NCBI GenBank assembly: GCA_035555395.1 | Contig: DATMGQ010000097.1 | Location: forward strand, 1-64,000 | From: Aquihabitans sp035555395 | GTDB lineage: Bacteria > Actinomycetota > Acidimicrobiia > Acidimicrobiales > Iamiaceae | Length of the DNA: 64,000 nucleotides | Direction: 5' to 3' | Shown: positions 47,934-58,512 of the stretch, piece by piece | Position numbering within the stretch: position 1 is the first letter of the stretch | Layout of the letters: every line of letters begins with the position of its first letter | The notes under the pieces: generated by a model | What the model saw: only the letters and a program-made list of their open reading frames with translations | The model's database searches: none | Told to the model about the DNA's origin: nothing | Translations under genes and position numbers: made by a program

Positions 47934-49165
47934 GTCGGCACCTCCTGGTTGGCCGTGGCGGGCGAGGACGGGGCGGGCAGCGACCACAGGTCGCGCGTGA
48001 TGTGGCGGACCTCGTGGGCGAAGGCGTCGATGGTGCACGTGCGGGCGTGGTCGGTGCAGGAGCCGACCATCGCGGCCTGCTCGTCGGGCCCGAGGGCGCG
48101 GAGCTCCTCGAGGCAGCGGGCGATCGATGCCGGCGAAGCCGGGTCCGCCTGCCGGCCGCGGGCGCCCGAGCCGATGATGGCGAGCTGCATCCGGCCGCTG
48201 CCGACCACCGACGGGCAGCCGACGGCCATGGCCTCGATGAACACCTTGCCGAAGCCCTCGCCGAAGGTGACGAGCGCGTGGACGTCGGCCCACGCGAACA
48301 GGTCCTCGAGGTCGGCGGCGCCGAGCTGCCCCAAGAAGCGGGTGCGATCGGCGATGCCGAGCTCGCGGGCCAGGGCCTGGTCCGCCTCGAACGTCCGGCC
48401 CGTGCCGGCGAACCGCAGCTCGACGGGGACGCCGCGCTCGGCGAGGAGCGCCACCGCCCGCAGCAGGCCGGCCTGGTTCTTCCGCTCGGAGAAGGCGCCG
48501 ACGCAGCAGATGCGCAGCGCTCGCTGGGCGACGGGGTCGCTCGCGATGCGATCGAGCCGCTGCTGGGCGAGCGGCGCGAGGGCGTCGAGCTCCTGGTCGG
48601 AGAACGACGGGCTCACGTTGGGCCGGATGTGGGCAGGCACGTCGTCGTCGGGTGGGACGTAGGCGTGGACGACCCCGCCCACGTGGCGCAGCATCCCCCG
48701 CTGCAACCGGTAGCTGCGGGGCTCGCTGTCGGTGCGCTCCCAGGTCCCGGCGAAGATCGCGTACCGGCGGGGGCACAGCACCCGGGCGAGCGGGATGGCC
48801 ACCAGCGTGACGTTGCACGGGGTCCGCAGGTGCACGGCCGTCGACCGGCGCATGAGCGGCGCCAGGACGGCCACCCACCGGAACAGGAGGGCGACGACCC
48901 CGAGCTTCGCGGTGAGGCCGGAGCCGCCGCCGGCGGGCAGGTCCACCAGCTCGATGTCGTCGCGGGCGAGCGACCGGAACCCCGGCTGGGGAGCATCGAT
49001 CCGGTGGGCCGCGATGCGGACCTCGTCGAACTCGGCGCACCACAGGTCGAGCTGCTTCGACAGCGCGGCGAAGGTCTGGAGCCGGCCGTCGACCACGGCA
49101 TAGGGCGTGTCCCCGACGATGAGGAGGCTGGTGGGCCTGCGGTCGTGTGTCGCCTTCCCCTGCAA
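47927..49165 (-). CDS. GT4-like glycosyltransferase
   Basis: A 412-residue GT-B-fold glycosyltransferase. The C-terminal donor-binding half holds CCVGAFSERKNQAGLLRAV near 220-238, GRTFEADQALARELGI, and DVHALVTFGEGFGKVFIEAMAVGCPSVV near 305-335 with the E(x7)E-like motif of GT4 enzymes (GFGKVFIEAMA). The N-terminal half is acceptor-binding and less conserved. It starts with TTG, with no closer ATG or GTG. It lies downstream of the VWA gene, so it may be in the MoxR-DUF58-VWA operon. The acceptor is unknown. Confidence 0.78.
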   Translation of the reverse strand: MQGKATHDRRPTSLLIVGDTPYAVVDGRLQTFAALSKQLDLWCAEFDEVRIAAHRIDAPQPGFRSLARDDIELVDLPAGGGSGLTAKLGVVALLFRWVAVLAPLMRRSTAVHLRTPCNVTLVAIPLARVLCPRRYAIFAGTWERTDSEPRSYRLQRGMLRHVGGVVHAYVPPDDDVPAHIRPNVSPSFSDQELDALAPLAQQRLDRIASDPVAQRALRICCVGAFSERKNQAGLLRAVALLAERGVPVELRFAGTGRTFEADQALARELGIADRTRFLGQLGAADLEDLFAWADVHALVTFGEGFGKVFIEAMAVGCPSVVGSGRMQLAIIGSGARGRQADPASPASIARCLEELRALGPDEQAAMVGSCTDHARTCTIDAFAHEVRHITRDLWSLPAPSSPATANQEVPTC

Positions 49166-49237
49166 CCGATCGGCCCTTCGTCCTCGGAGGACCGAACGTT
49201 AACGCCCGCGACGGCGCTGACGAGGCCTCCCGGGCGG

Positions 49238-50212
49238 CTAGGGCAGCCTGCTGAACCAGAGCTGCGAGAGCGCGGCGCAGACGAACAGCACGAGCAGGGA
49301 GACGCCGACGAAGGTGCCGGTGATGTCCTTGAGCTCGGTGGTGTAGCCGACCGACGAGCCGATGTCCTCGTAGACCTTCTTCAGCTCGCCGCCGGTGGCG
49401 GCGGTGAACGCGGTGCCGTTGGTGGCGTTGGCGACCTTGGCGAGGGCGGCGGGGTTCACGGGGACGGGGATCGGCCCGTCCTGTCCGGGCAGGTCGATGA
49501 CGCCGTCGGAGGTGCCGAAGGCGATCGTCGAGACCGGGACGTTGGCCTTCTTGGCCGCCGCGGCGGCCTGGGCGTCGGGGCGGCCGCTGGTGGTCTCGCC
49601 GTCGCTCATCAACACGATGCGGGCCGGGACCTTCTTGCCGTCCTCGGACTTCGGCGCCGAGTTGATGGCGTCGAGCGAGGCGTAGATGGCTTCGCCGATG
49701 GCGGTGCGCTCGCCCAGCCGCAGCTGGTCGATGGCGGCGAGGAGCTCCTCGCGGTCCTGGGTGGGCGCCACCTTGACGAGGGCGGTGCCGTTGAAGGTGA
49801 CGAGCCCGACGTTGAGGCGCGGCGGGAGGAGCTTCACGAACTCCTTGGCCGCGTTCTGCGCGGCCTTGAGCCGGTTGGGCGCCACGTCGGTGGCCTCCAT
49901 CGACAGCGAGGTGTCGATGGCCATCATGATCGTGGCCCGCTCGCGCGGCACCCGGACGTCGCGGGCGGGCTTGGCGAAGGCGCCGACCATGCCGGCGAGG
50001 GCGAGCAGCATCAGCGCGGCGGGGATGTGGCGTCGCCAGCCGGGCTGCTTGGGCGCCACCGAGTCGAGCAGGGCGAGGTTCGTGAAGCGCACGGCGTAGG
50101 TCTTCCGCCGGCTCTGGAGGATCACGTAGGAGATGCCCAGCGCGGCGACGCCGAGCAGCAGCCACAGGCGCGTGGACTCGACGAAGGTGAGGGCGAGGAC
50201 GGGGGTGCTCAT
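49238..50212 (-). CDS. VWA-domain membrane protein (BatA-like)
   Basis: A 324-residue protein with two N-terminal TMs (about 12-31 and 62-78), a von Willebrand A domain (about 90-285) and a C-terminal TM (about 300-320). The metal ion-dependent adhesion site DTSLSM near 97-102, with Thr in LGERTAIGEA and Asp in LMSDGETTSG, is complete. MoxR-DUF58-VWA loci are linked to chaperoning of metal-dependent or envelope complexes. The ATG overlaps the DUF58 stop by 4 nt (ATGA). Confidence 0.9.
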   Translation of the reverse strand: MSTPVLALTFVESTRLWLLLGVAALGISYVILQSRRKTYAVRFTNLALLDSVAPKQPGWRRHIPAALMLLALAGMVGAFAKPARDVRVPRERATIMMAIDTSLSMEATDVAPNRLKAAQNAAKEFVKLLPPRLNVGLVTFNGTALVKVAPTQDREELLAAIDQLRLGERTAIGEAIYASLDAINSAPKSEDGKKVPARIVLMSDGETTSGRPDAQAAAAAKKANVPVSTIAFGTSDGVIDLPGQDGPIPVPVNPAALAKVANATNGTAFTAATGGELKKVYEDIGSSVGYTTELKDITGTFVGVSLLVLFVCAALSQLWFSRLP

Positions 50213-51150
50213 CGGGACTCCCAACCGGCGCGCCGGGCATGCACCCGCTCGCGGCGCGAGGCCACGAAGCGGACGATGTCGAGGAGCCAGTCCTGGTCGG
50301 TGCGGAGGATCAGGTGGTCGGCACCCGCTTGGCGGATGCCCTGTTCGATGGTGGCGCGCTGCTGCGCGGCCGCGCTGGCGTACCGGTCGCGCAGCTTCTT
50401 CGAGGTGCGGACGTCGCTGGTGCGGCCGGTGGCCGGATCGACGAGGGCGAGCACGCCGACGTCGGGCAGCTCGAGCTCGCGGGGATCGAGCACCTCGACG
50501 GCGATGGTCTCGTGCCGGGTGGTGACCCGGCGCAGGGCGGGGACCCAGCGCTGCGGGTCGCCGAGGAAGTCGGACACGACCACGCACAGGCCCCGGCGGC
50601 GGGCGATGGCGGCGGTGCGGGCGAGCGCCTCGCTGAGGTCGACCTCGCCCTCCTGGGCCCGAGGGGTGGTGGTCAGCCGGTGCAGCGTGCTCATGAGGTG
50701 GGTGCGCCCGCCCTTGGCCGGCACGACGTCGATGCCCGAGGGCTGGAGGGTGATCAGCCCGAAGCGGTTCCCGGTGCGGTTCGTGAGGAACCCGACCGCG
50801 GCCGCCGCCGACACCGCCAGGTCCCGCTTCTCGCACCACGCGGTGCCGAAGTCCATCGAAGCGCCCAGGTCGGCCACGACCCACGTCTCGAGCTCGCGGT
50901 CGGCGATGGTGTCGCGGACGTGGGGGTCCTGGAGTCGGGCGGTCACGTTCCAGTCGATGCGGCGGACGTCGTCACCGGCCTGGTACAGCCGGGTCTCGCC
51001 CAGCTCCGACCCGTGCCCGGGCACGAGGCCCTGGTACTCGCCGTGGAGCAGGCCGTCGAGCTTGTGGCTCACGGCGAGGTCGAGCCGGCGCAGGACCTCG
51101 TCGGGCCCGGTCTGGGTGGTGCGGGGTGGGACGTTCGCGGGCGACGCCAC
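50209..51150 (-). CDS. DUF58 domain protein
   Basis: A 313-residue cytoplasmic DUF58 protein, a family often found between MoxR and VWA proteins. The signature YQAGDDVRRIDWNVTARLQDP (about 62-82) is complete, followed by RELETWVVADLGASMDFG, a partial VWA-like fold. GTG start; separated from moxR by 3 nt and from the VWA gene by a 4-nt overlap, a tight three-gene operon. Confidence 0.92.
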   Translation of the reverse strand: MASPANVPPRTTQTGPDEVLRRLDLAVSHKLDGLLHGEYQGLVPGHGSELGETRLYQAGDDVRRIDWNVTARLQDPHVRDTIADRELETWVVADLGASMDFGTAWCEKRDLAVSAAAAVGFLTNRTGNRFGLITLQPSGIDVVPAKGGRTHLMSTLHRLTTTPRAQEGEVDLSEALARTAAIARRRGLCVVVSDFLGDPQRWVPALRRVTTRHETIAVEVLDPRELELPDVGVLALVDPATGRTSDVRTSKKLRDRYASAAAQQRATIEQGIRQAGADHLILRTDQDWLLDIVRFVASRRERVHARRAGWESR

Positions 51151-51153
51151 GGG

Positions 51154-52431
<1,278 letters not shown>

Positions 52432-52579
52432 GGATGTGCTCCTCTGCAGGACGGCTCGGAGGCCCAGGGAACCAGGCCGCGATGAAGGACAGCGTAAAGC
52501 CCTGTCGGCCGCAGCAGACCCCGCGGCAACCCATCCGGGCGAGGTGGCGCCGTTTCGGCGAGGTTTCTCGTCGGACCGG

Positions 52580-52585
52580 TACGTT
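52580..52585 (+). promoter_or_regulatory. -10 box TACGTT, leaderless-type
   Basis: TACGTT ends 8 nt before the GTG of the response regulator gene, in the divergent region opposite moxR. Confidence 0.55.
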
Positions 52586-52593
52586 TCCCACCC

Positions 52594-53322
52594 GTGCGCA
52601 TCCTGGTGGTGGAAGACGAGAACGAGCTGGCCGAGGCGATCGCGACCGGCCTCCGGCGGGAGGGCTACGCCGTCGACGTGGCCAACGACGTGGCCGGGGC
52701 GGTCGACCGGTTGGTCGTGTCGCCCTACGACCTCGTCACCCTCGACCTCAACCTCCCCGACGGCGACGGGCTCGACCTCGCCCGGCGCGTGCGCGAGGAC
52801 CCGGCCTTCGCGCCGCTCGACGGGGAGACCGCGCCCCGGATCCTGATGCTCACCGCACGCGACGGCGTGGGGGAGCGCGTGGTCGGCCTCGACCAGGGCG
52901 CCGACGACTACCTGGTCAAGCCGTTCGCGTTCGCCGAGCTGTCCGCCCGCGTGCGCAGTCTGATGCGGCGCGACGCCGGGCGCAGCGGCGCCACCCTGAC
53001 CGTCGGCGAGCTCCAGCTCGACACGGCGCGCTTCGAGGCGAGCCGTCGCGGCCGCCTCCTCGACCTCACGGCCAAGGAGTTCGCGCTGCTGCGCTACTTC
53101 ATGGCCCACAGCGGCGAGGTTCTCAGCCAGGAGCGCCTGCTCGAGCACGTGTGGGACGAGAACGCCGATCCGCTCACCAACACGGTGCGGGTCACCGTCG
53201 GCACCCTCCGGCGCAAGCTCACCCGCGACGACGACGCCGAGGCACCCATCGAGACGGTCATCGGGGCCGGCTACCGCCTCCGGCCCGACCTCCTGGCACC
53301 CGGCCCGGTCGACGATGCCTGA
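52594..53322 (+). CDS. OmpR/PhoB-family response regulator
   Basis: A 242-residue two-component regulator. The receiver domain (1-125) has acidic residues EDEN at 7-10, the phosphorylation Asp in VTLDLNLPDGDG near 52, and KPF near 109. The winged-helix DNA-binding domain (about 135-232) ends KLTRDDDAEAPIETVIGAGYRL, typical of the OmpR class. The 10-residue insertion FAPLDGETAP in the receiver is distinctive. It starts with GTG and overlaps the histidine kinase gene by 8 nt. The regulated genes cannot be read from this sequence; htrA is next downstream. Confidence 0.95.
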   Translation: MRILVVEDENELAEAIATGLRREGYAVDVANDVAGAVDRLVVSPYDLVTLDLNLPDGDGLDLARRVREDPAFAPLDGETAPRILMLTARDGVGERVVGLDQGADDYLVKPFAFAELSARVRSLMRRDAGRSGATLTVGELQLDTARFEASRRGRLLDLTAKEFALLRYFMAHSGEVLSQERLLEHVWDENADPLTNTVRVTVGTLRRKLTRDDDAEAPIETVIGAGYRLRPDLLAPGPVDDA

Positions 53323-54718
53323 CCCCCTCCCGCCGCCGCCACCCCCGCCGCCCGGCGCCGTGCCGAACCCGGCCGCCGATCGACCGGGCTCGCGCCCTGT
53401 GGAGGTCGAACCGGACGTCGACCCGGCTGACGAGATGCCCCTGTCGCGACCGGCCCGTGGCGCCCTGAAGGCGGCCGAGCGGATGCCGGACTGGGCCGGC
53501 TCCATCCGGTTCCGCCTCACCGCGATCTACTCGCTGCTGCTCTTCGGCGTGGCGGCGTTCATGCTCGCCGGGATGTACGGGTTCCTCGCGAGCCGCCTGC
53601 ACGAGGAGAACGTGTACCGGACGTACCGCGTCACCACCGTCGAGCAGGTCCCGGGCGGGGTCATCGTCACGCCCCGCGAGGTGCAGGCCAGCTACCGGTC
53701 GGTGGAGGCGCTGGCCAACGAGCGGGCGCTGTCGCTCCTGCGGGGCTACTCGCTGTGCGCCCTGGTGGTCATGCTCTTCGTCAGCCTCGTGGTCGGCTGG
53801 TTCGTGGCCGGCCGCGTCCTCGCCCCGATCGGGCGCATCACCGGGGTCGCACGGGAGATCCAGGCCACCGACCTGTCCCGTCGCATCGCGCTGCGCGGGC
53901 CGCCCGACGAGCTCAAGGAGCTGGCCGACACCTTCGACGCCATGCTCACCCGCCTCGACGACGCGTTCGCCGGCCAGCAGCGCTTCATCCAGGAGGCGTC
54001 GCACGAGCTGCGGAACCCCCTCGCGGTCATCCGCACCAACCTCGACGTCGCCCTCTCGGACCCCGACGCCGACCCCGCCGAGCTCCGGCGCGTCGCCGAA
54101 CTGGTCGGTGCGTCGGCGATGCGCATGTCGCGCCTCGTCGACGACCTGCTCGTCTACGCCCGCCTCGGCGCGCCGGCCCGCGAGCACCTCCCCGTCGAAC
54201 TGGGCGACCTGGTCGTCGACGCCGTCGACGAGTTCCAGGCGGTCGCCGCCTCCCGGACCATCGAGCTGGTGATGGAGCTGGCGCCGTCGTGCGTGGTGGA
54301 GGGCGATGCCCTCGCCCTGCGCCAGGCGGTCGCCAACCTGCTCCACAACGCGGTCCGCCTCGCACCGGAGGGCAGCCGCATCTGGCTCGCCACCGGCACC
54401 GACGGCCCGGCCGCGTGGGTGACCGTGACCGACGAGGGCCCGGGCATCGCCGAGGAGGACCGGCCCAAGGTCTTCCAGCGCTTCTGGCGAGGCGACCAGA
54501 AGGCGGCGCGCGCCGAGGGCCGCAGCGGCCTCGGGCTGGCCATCGTCGCCCAGATCGTCGCCGACCACGGCGGCACCGCGACGGTGGCCGCCGCGCCCAC
54601 CGGCGGGTCGATCTTCACCCTGTGGCTGCCCCTCGCCGGCACGGCGGTGACCATCGACGCGGCCGCCGTGACCAGCGTCGACGCCCGCCCGGAGGACTCT
54701 CAGGAACCTGCCAGCTGA
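53315..54718 (+). CDS. Membrane sensor histidine kinase
   Basis: A 467-residue kinase. A Pro-rich cytoplasmic tail (1-60) precedes TM1 (about 68-90), a sensor loop of about 55 residues, TM2 (about 145-166) and a HAMP domain (about 168-218). The H-box FIQEASHELRNPLAVIRTN (His near 231), N-box NLLHNAVRL near 343, G1 DEGPGIAEE near 372 and G2 GRSGLGLAIV near 400 are intact. The sensor loop is small, so the stimulus may be sensed in the membrane or by a partner. Co-transcribed with the response regulator. Confidence 0.94.
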   Translation: MPDPLPPPPPPPPGAVPNPAADRPGSRPVEVEPDVDPADEMPLSRPARGALKAAERMPDWAGSIRFRLTAIYSLLLFGVAAFMLAGMYGFLASRLHEENVYRTYRVTTVEQVPGGVIVTPREVQASYRSVEALANERALSLLRGYSLCALVVMLFVSLVVGWFVAGRVLAPIGRITGVAREIQATDLSRRIALRGPPDELKELADTFDAMLTRLDDAFAGQQRFIQEASHELRNPLAVIRTNLDVALSDPDADPAELRRVAELVGASAMRMSRLVDDLLVYARLGAPAREHLPVELGDLVVDAVDEFQAVAASRTIELVMELAPSCVVEGDALALRQAVANLLHNAVRLAPEGSRIWLATGTDGPAAWVTVTDEGPGIAEEDRPKVFQRFWRGDQKAARAEGRSGLGLAIVAQIVADHGGTATVAAAPTGGSIFTLWLPLAGTAVTIDAAAVTSVDARPEDSQEPAS

Positions 54719-54774
54719 CGCTTACCGGTCCTTTCGGGTCGCCTCCGTAGGTTCGGCGGCGAAAGGCAGGTCCG

Positions 54775-56097
54775 ATGTCTCCTGAACCCACCCCTCGCCC
54801 GCAGAGCCCCTGGGCCCCCACCTCGCCCACCGCCCCCGCATCGGGCGCGTCGTACCCGCCGCACGCCGCGACCCAGCCGGTCGCCGCGTACGTCCCTCCC
54901 ACCGCGCCGCCCCGCCCGCTGTACCCGAGCACCGGCGCGCCGCCGGTCGCTGGTGGCGGGCAACCCCCGACCTGGCCGCCCACCGGGCCGTCCTCCTACG
55001 GTCCGCCGCCCGCCGAGCCCACCCCGAACCGCAAGGCCCGGCGCGAGCGCAAGGGCCGCGGTCGCAGCCTCGTCGCCGTCGCCGCCATCTCCGCCCTGCT
55101 CGCCGGGGCCGCCGGCGGCGCTGCCGGCGTCCTCGCCGCGGAGCACGACGACAAGCCCGACACCACCGCCGCCGCCCAGACCTCGCCGGTCTCCACCGAG
55201 GTGCCCCCGGTGAAGGGCGATTCGTCCGAGCCGGCGGCCGCCGTCGCCACCGCCCTCGGCCCGGCGGTCGTGCAGATCGAGACGTCGAAGGGCCTCGGCT
55301 CCGGGTTCATCTACGACGAGAGCGGCCTGATCATGACCGCCTCCCACGTGACCGACGGCGAGTCGTCCGTCGAGGTGCGCATGGCCGACGGCACCCGCGC
55401 CACGGGCACGGTCGTGGGCGAGGACCCGTCGACCGACGTGGCGGTCGTGAAGATCGAGCCGACCAAGGACATGGCCGTCGCCACCCTCGGCACCGGCGTC
55501 ACGGTGAAGGTCGGCCAGACGGCCATCGCGATCGGCAGCCCGTTCGGCCTCGACCAGAGCGTCACCGCCGGCATCGTCAGCGCCGTCGGCCGCTCCGCCG
55601 AGACGCCCGGCGGCGTGATCCCCGCCATCCAGACCGATGCGCCGATCAACTCGGGCAACTCGGGCGGCGCCCTCGCCGACCGCACCGGCCGGGTCATCGG
55701 GATCAACGACTCGATCGCCACCGGCGGCAGCAACGCCACCGGCAACCTCGGCATCGGCTTCGCCATCCCGATCGACATCGCCAAGTCCGTGGCCGACCGG
55801 CTCGTGGCCGGGCAGTCCACCGAGGCCGGGTTCCTCGGCGTCGAGGGCGCCGATGCCACCGGAAGCCACACCGGCGCCGCCATCACCTCCGTCTCCGCTG
55901 GCTCGCCGGCCGCCGACGCGGGGCTCACGGAGAACGACGTCGTCGTCGCCGTCGACGGGAAGCCGGTGTCGTCGATGATCGACCTGGCGGCCAAGGTCCG
56001 CACCCACCAGCCCGGCGAGACCGTGGAGCTGACGGTGTCGACCAACGGTGCGCAGCGGGTGGTCGACGTCACCCTGGGGACCGCCCCCGCCAACTGA
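54775..56097 (+). CDS. HtrA/DegP-type S1C serine protease with PDZ domain
   Basis: A 440-residue membrane-anchored protease. A Pro-rich cytoplasmic N-terminus (1-80) precedes one TM (about 100-120), then the trypsin-like domain (about 150-345) with His in IMTASHVTDG near 185, Asp in STDVAVVKIE near 222 and Ser in INSGNSGGALAD near 292. A single PDZ domain (about 350-440) follows. It acts on misfolded or signalling proteins outside the membrane. It follows a two-component system by 56 nt, an arrangement common for envelope-stress control. TAGGTT at 54749 is a possible -10 with a 20-nt leader. Confidence 0.95.
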   Translation: MSPEPTPRPQSPWAPTSPTAPASGASYPPHAATQPVAAYVPPTAPPRPLYPSTGAPPVAGGGQPPTWPPTGPSSYGPPPAEPTPNRKARRERKGRGRSLVAVAAISALLAGAAGGAAGVLAAEHDDKPDTTAAAQTSPVSTEVPPVKGDSSEPAAAVATALGPAVVQIETSKGLGSGFIYDESGLIMTASHVTDGESSVEVRMADGTRATGTVVGEDPSTDVAVVKIEPTKDMAVATLGTGVTVKVGQTAIAIGSPFGLDQSVTAGIVSAVGRSAETPGGVIPAIQTDAPINSGNSGGALADRTGRVIGINDSIATGGSNATGNLGIGFAIPIDIAKSVADRLVAGQSTEAGFLGVEGADATGSHTGAAITSVSAGSPAADAGLTENDVVVAVDGKPVSSMIDLAAKVRTHQPGETVELTVSTNGAQRVVDVTLGTAPAN

Positions 56098-56122
56098 TCC
56101 GGACGCCTCCTGGAGGGGTGAC

Positions 56123-56150
56123 GACCCCGGCTCCGAGAGGGGCCGGGGTC
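56123..56150 (+). terminator. Hairpin after htrA
   Basis: A perfect 9-bp stem GACCCCGGC/GCCGGGGTC (56123-56131, 56142-56150) with a 10-nt loop lies 26 nt after the htrA stop and just before the ftsY promoter. No T-tract. Confidence 0.6.
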
Positions 56151-56156
56151 CACCGG

Positions 56157-56162
56157 TAGGCT
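56157..56162 (+). promoter_or_regulatory. -10 box TAGGCT, leaderless-type
   Basis: TAGGCT ends 10 nt before the ftsY ATG. Confidence 0.5.
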
Positions 56163-56172
56163 CCGTGCCGTC

Positions 56173-57336
56173 ATGGAACCGGTCATCCTCATCCTCCTCG
56201 CCCTGATCATCGTGATCGGGGCTGCCAGCCTCCTCGTCAGCACGCGCAAGCGCCGCGAGAAGGTCGAGCTCGAAGCCGTCCGCCAGTCCACGCTGGCCCC
56301 CGGCGCGCCCACCGTCCCGCCCGAGGTCAAGGACCGGATCGGCAAGCAGGACGCCGAGGCGCCCCGTGGTCCCGCCGCACCCGTCGAGGTCGAGGAACCG
56401 GTCGAGGAGGCGCCCACGATCGTGCCTCCGGTGGAGGCCCCGCCCAAGCGTCCGAGCTTCCGGGACCGCCTGTCCAAGGCCCGGGCCACCTTCGCCGGCT
56501 TCCTCGGCCGGTCCAAGATCGACGCCGAGACGTGGGACGAGCTCGAGGAGGCGCTGATCCGCGCCGACCTCGGCGTCGGCCCGGCCTCCGCGCTGATCGA
56601 GCACCTCAAGGAGCGGGTCAAGGAGGAGGGCCTCGAGTCCGGCGACGAGCTGGTCGCGGTCCTGAAGGCCGAGATGAAGGCCCGCCTCGCCGGCAAGGAC
56701 CGCTCCCTGACCATCGACGAGGGCCAGACCAACGTGTGGCTGTTCGTCGGCGTCAACGGCGTCGGCAAGACCACCACCATCGGCAAGCTGGGCAAGCGCA
56801 TGACGGGGGAGGGGCACTCCGTGGTCATGGCCGCGGGCGACACCTTCCGTGCCGCCGCAGCGGAGCAGCTCGGCACGTGGGCCGATCGCTCGGGTGCCCA
56901 GCTCGTGCGCGGCGCCGAGGGCGGCGACCCGTCGGCGATCATCTTCGACGCCATCGAGTCGGCCGCGGCCAAGGGCGCCGACCTCGTGCTGGCCGACACC
57001 GCCGGCCGCCTCCACACCAAGAGCAACCTGATGGAGGAGCTCAAGAAGGTGCGGCGGGTCGCGAGCAAGGAGCCGGGCCACGTCACCGAGGTCCTGCTCG
57101 TCATCGACGCCACCACCGGCCAGAACGGCCTGGTCCAGGCCCGGCAGTTCACCGAGGCGACCGAGGTCACCGGCGTGGTGCTCACCAAGCTCGACGGCTC
57201 GGCCAAGGGCGGCATCGTGTTCGCCATCCAGTCCGAGCTCGGCATCCCGGTCAAGCTGGTCGGCCTCGGCGAGACCGCCGACGACCTGGTCGACTTCGAT
57301 CCCGACGAGTTCGTCGACGCCCTGTTCACCGCCTGA
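56173..57336 (+). CDS. ftsY: Signal recognition particle receptor FtsY
   Basis: A 387-residue SRP receptor GTPase that docks ribosome-nascent chains with the Sec translocon. It begins with a TM (about 4-24, VILILLALIIVIGAASLLV) and a short acidic segment, the actinobacterial membrane-anchored type. The NG domain starts near 95: G1 GVNGVGKTTT near 193, DTFRAAA near 222, G3 DTAGRLHTKSNLMEEL near 275, and TKLDGSAKGG near 337. No Shine-Dalgarno lies upstream, consistent with the TAGGCT box. It heads the ftsY-ffh block, which here is separated by 4.6 kb of other genes. Confidence 0.97.
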   Translation: MEPVILILLALIIVIGAASLLVSTRKRREKVELEAVRQSTLAPGAPTVPPEVKDRIGKQDAEAPRGPAAPVEVEEPVEEAPTIVPPVEAPPKRPSFRDRLSKARATFAGFLGRSKIDAETWDELEEALIRADLGVGPASALIEHLKERVKEEGLESGDELVAVLKAEMKARLAGKDRSLTIDEGQTNVWLFVGVNGVGKTTTIGKLGKRMTGEGHSVVMAAGDTFRAAAAEQLGTWADRSGAQLVRGAEGGDPSAIIFDAIESAAAKGADLVLADTAGRLHTKSNLMEELKKVRRVASKEPGHVTEVLLVIDATTGQNGLVQARQFTEATEVTGVVLTKLDGSAKGGIVFAIQSELGIPVKLVGLGETADDLVDFDPDEFVDALFTA

Positions 57337-57391
57337 CCGCACCACCCATCGCCATCTCGAGCCCCACCCGCTCGCCCCACCGGAGGTTCCC

Positions 57392-57601
57392 GTGTTCAAG
57401 GTCCTGCTGTTCCCGTTCCGAGCGCTGATCCTGTTCTTCAAGCTCTCCGGGGTGAAGGGAGGCCTGCTGTTCCTGATGGGCATCGCCGTCGGCCTGCTCA
57501 TCGCGCCGCAGACCGGTCCCGAGCTGCGGGCCCGGATCCAGGCCAAGCTCGCCGAGCGCTCCGGCGGCCTCCCCGCCGAGCAGGAGTACAACCGCCTCTG
57601 A
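57392..57601 (+). CDS. Small YtxH-like membrane protein
   Basis: A 69-residue protein with a re-entrant or single TM (about 22-40) and GLLFLMGIAVGLLIAPQTGPELR, matching the YtxH (GxLLAPxxG) pattern found in stress-related membrane proteins. The C-terminus is polar and helical. GTG start with GGAGG 6 nt upstream. It follows ftsY by 55 nt. Confidence 0.7.
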   Translation: MFKVLLFPFRALILFFKLSGVKGGLLFLMGIAVGLLIAPQTGPELRARIQAKLAERSGGLPAEQEYNRL

Positions 57602-57741
57602 CCTCCGGCTCGTGCCGCCGCCGTCGCCCGTCGACGGGGGCCGCACGAGGAATCCGGAACCAGACCCCGGTCGGTGGGAACGACGTGGGTGAAGGAGCAC
57701 CTCCGCCCCTTCATCCACGGCGACGACTGACAGGGGAAACG

Positions 57742-58395
57742 ATGAACGTCAAGCGAACCTCGAAGGCGGCGGTGCTCGTCTTCGGCTTCATGGCGCTGGT
57801 GGCGGTGGCGGCAGCCCCCGCCTCGGCCGCCTCGAGCCCGTTCAACGTCGAGGCCCAGCGGATGCGGATCTCGGTGGGCTCGACCAACTTCGACACGCCC
57901 GGGTCCACCCCCGCGACGTGCATCGGCTCGACCGCGATCGCGGGCACCATCGACGACACGACGGGCACGATCAACGGCAGCATCAACATCTCGTCGTCGG
58001 ACTTCGCGGCGCCGTTCACCTCCGGCCGGTACCGGCTCACCGCCACCGGCACGTCGGGCACCGGCACCTACAACGCCGGGACCGGAACGTTCAGCGGGCT
58101 GTCGTTCTCGACGATCACCTTCACGATCAAGTCGATCAACACCAGCACGTGCGCCGTGGGCTCCACGGTGTGCTCGGGCACCGCGTCGCTCACGGCGTCG
58201 GGCGGGCTCGTGACCGGTTCGACCGTGCCGCTCTCCACCGGGGAGCAGGTCTACGTGAACGGCACCGGCAGCATCTCCACCACGTCGGGCTGCGGCTTCC
58301 CGTGGGGCCTCGTCGTCTCGCCCGGGGCGTCGTTGACCATCGGCAAGAACCCGGCGACGCCTGCCGACGCAGGCGCCATCTTCCAGCAGCTCTGA
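57742..58395 (+). CDS. Secreted beta-rich protein, unknown function
   Basis: A 217-residue protein with a signal peptide (1-29, cleavage likely after AAPASA). The mature part is rich in Thr, Ser and Gly with alternating hydrophobic pattern, consistent with an all-beta fold, and has four Cys in the second half (STCAVGSTVCSG, TSGCGFPW). It is not in a family I can name. ATG 57742 is preceded by CAGGGGAAAC. A strong hairpin (58423-58459) follows the stop. It is the first gene of the surface-protein cluster between ftsY and ffh. Confidence 0.7.
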   Translation: MNVKRTSKAAVLVFGFMALVAVAAAPASAASSPFNVEAQRMRISVGSTNFDTPGSTPATCIGSTAIAGTIDDTTGTINGSINISSSDFAAPFTSGRYRLTATGTSGTGTYNAGTGTFSGLSFSTITFTIKSINTSTCAVGSTVCSGTASLTASGGLVTGSTVPLSTGEQVYVNGTGSISTTSGCGFPWGLVVSPGASLTIGKNPATPADAGAIFQQL

Positions 58396-58422
58396 CCTGG
58401 AACCTCCCCCCAGCAACAGGGC

Positions 58423-58459
58423 GCTCGGTGCCTGGGCCTTCGTGGCCCGGGCACCGAGC
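58423..58459 (+). terminator. Hairpin after the secreted protein gene
   Basis: A 16-bp stem with one G-T pair (58423-58438 / 58444-58459) and loop TTCGT lies 27 nt after the stop and about 50 nt before the next gene. No T-tract. Confidence 0.7.
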
Positions 58460-58512
58460 TCCCGCGTGAACCCCGAAGCCATCGCCAACCCGATCCAAGG
58501 AGCCCTTCCCGC

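Noticed and set aside
49190..49205. AACGTT palindrome before the glycosyltransferase gene as an operator
   Set aside because: Six-base palindromes are too common to support a site, and nothing else marks it.
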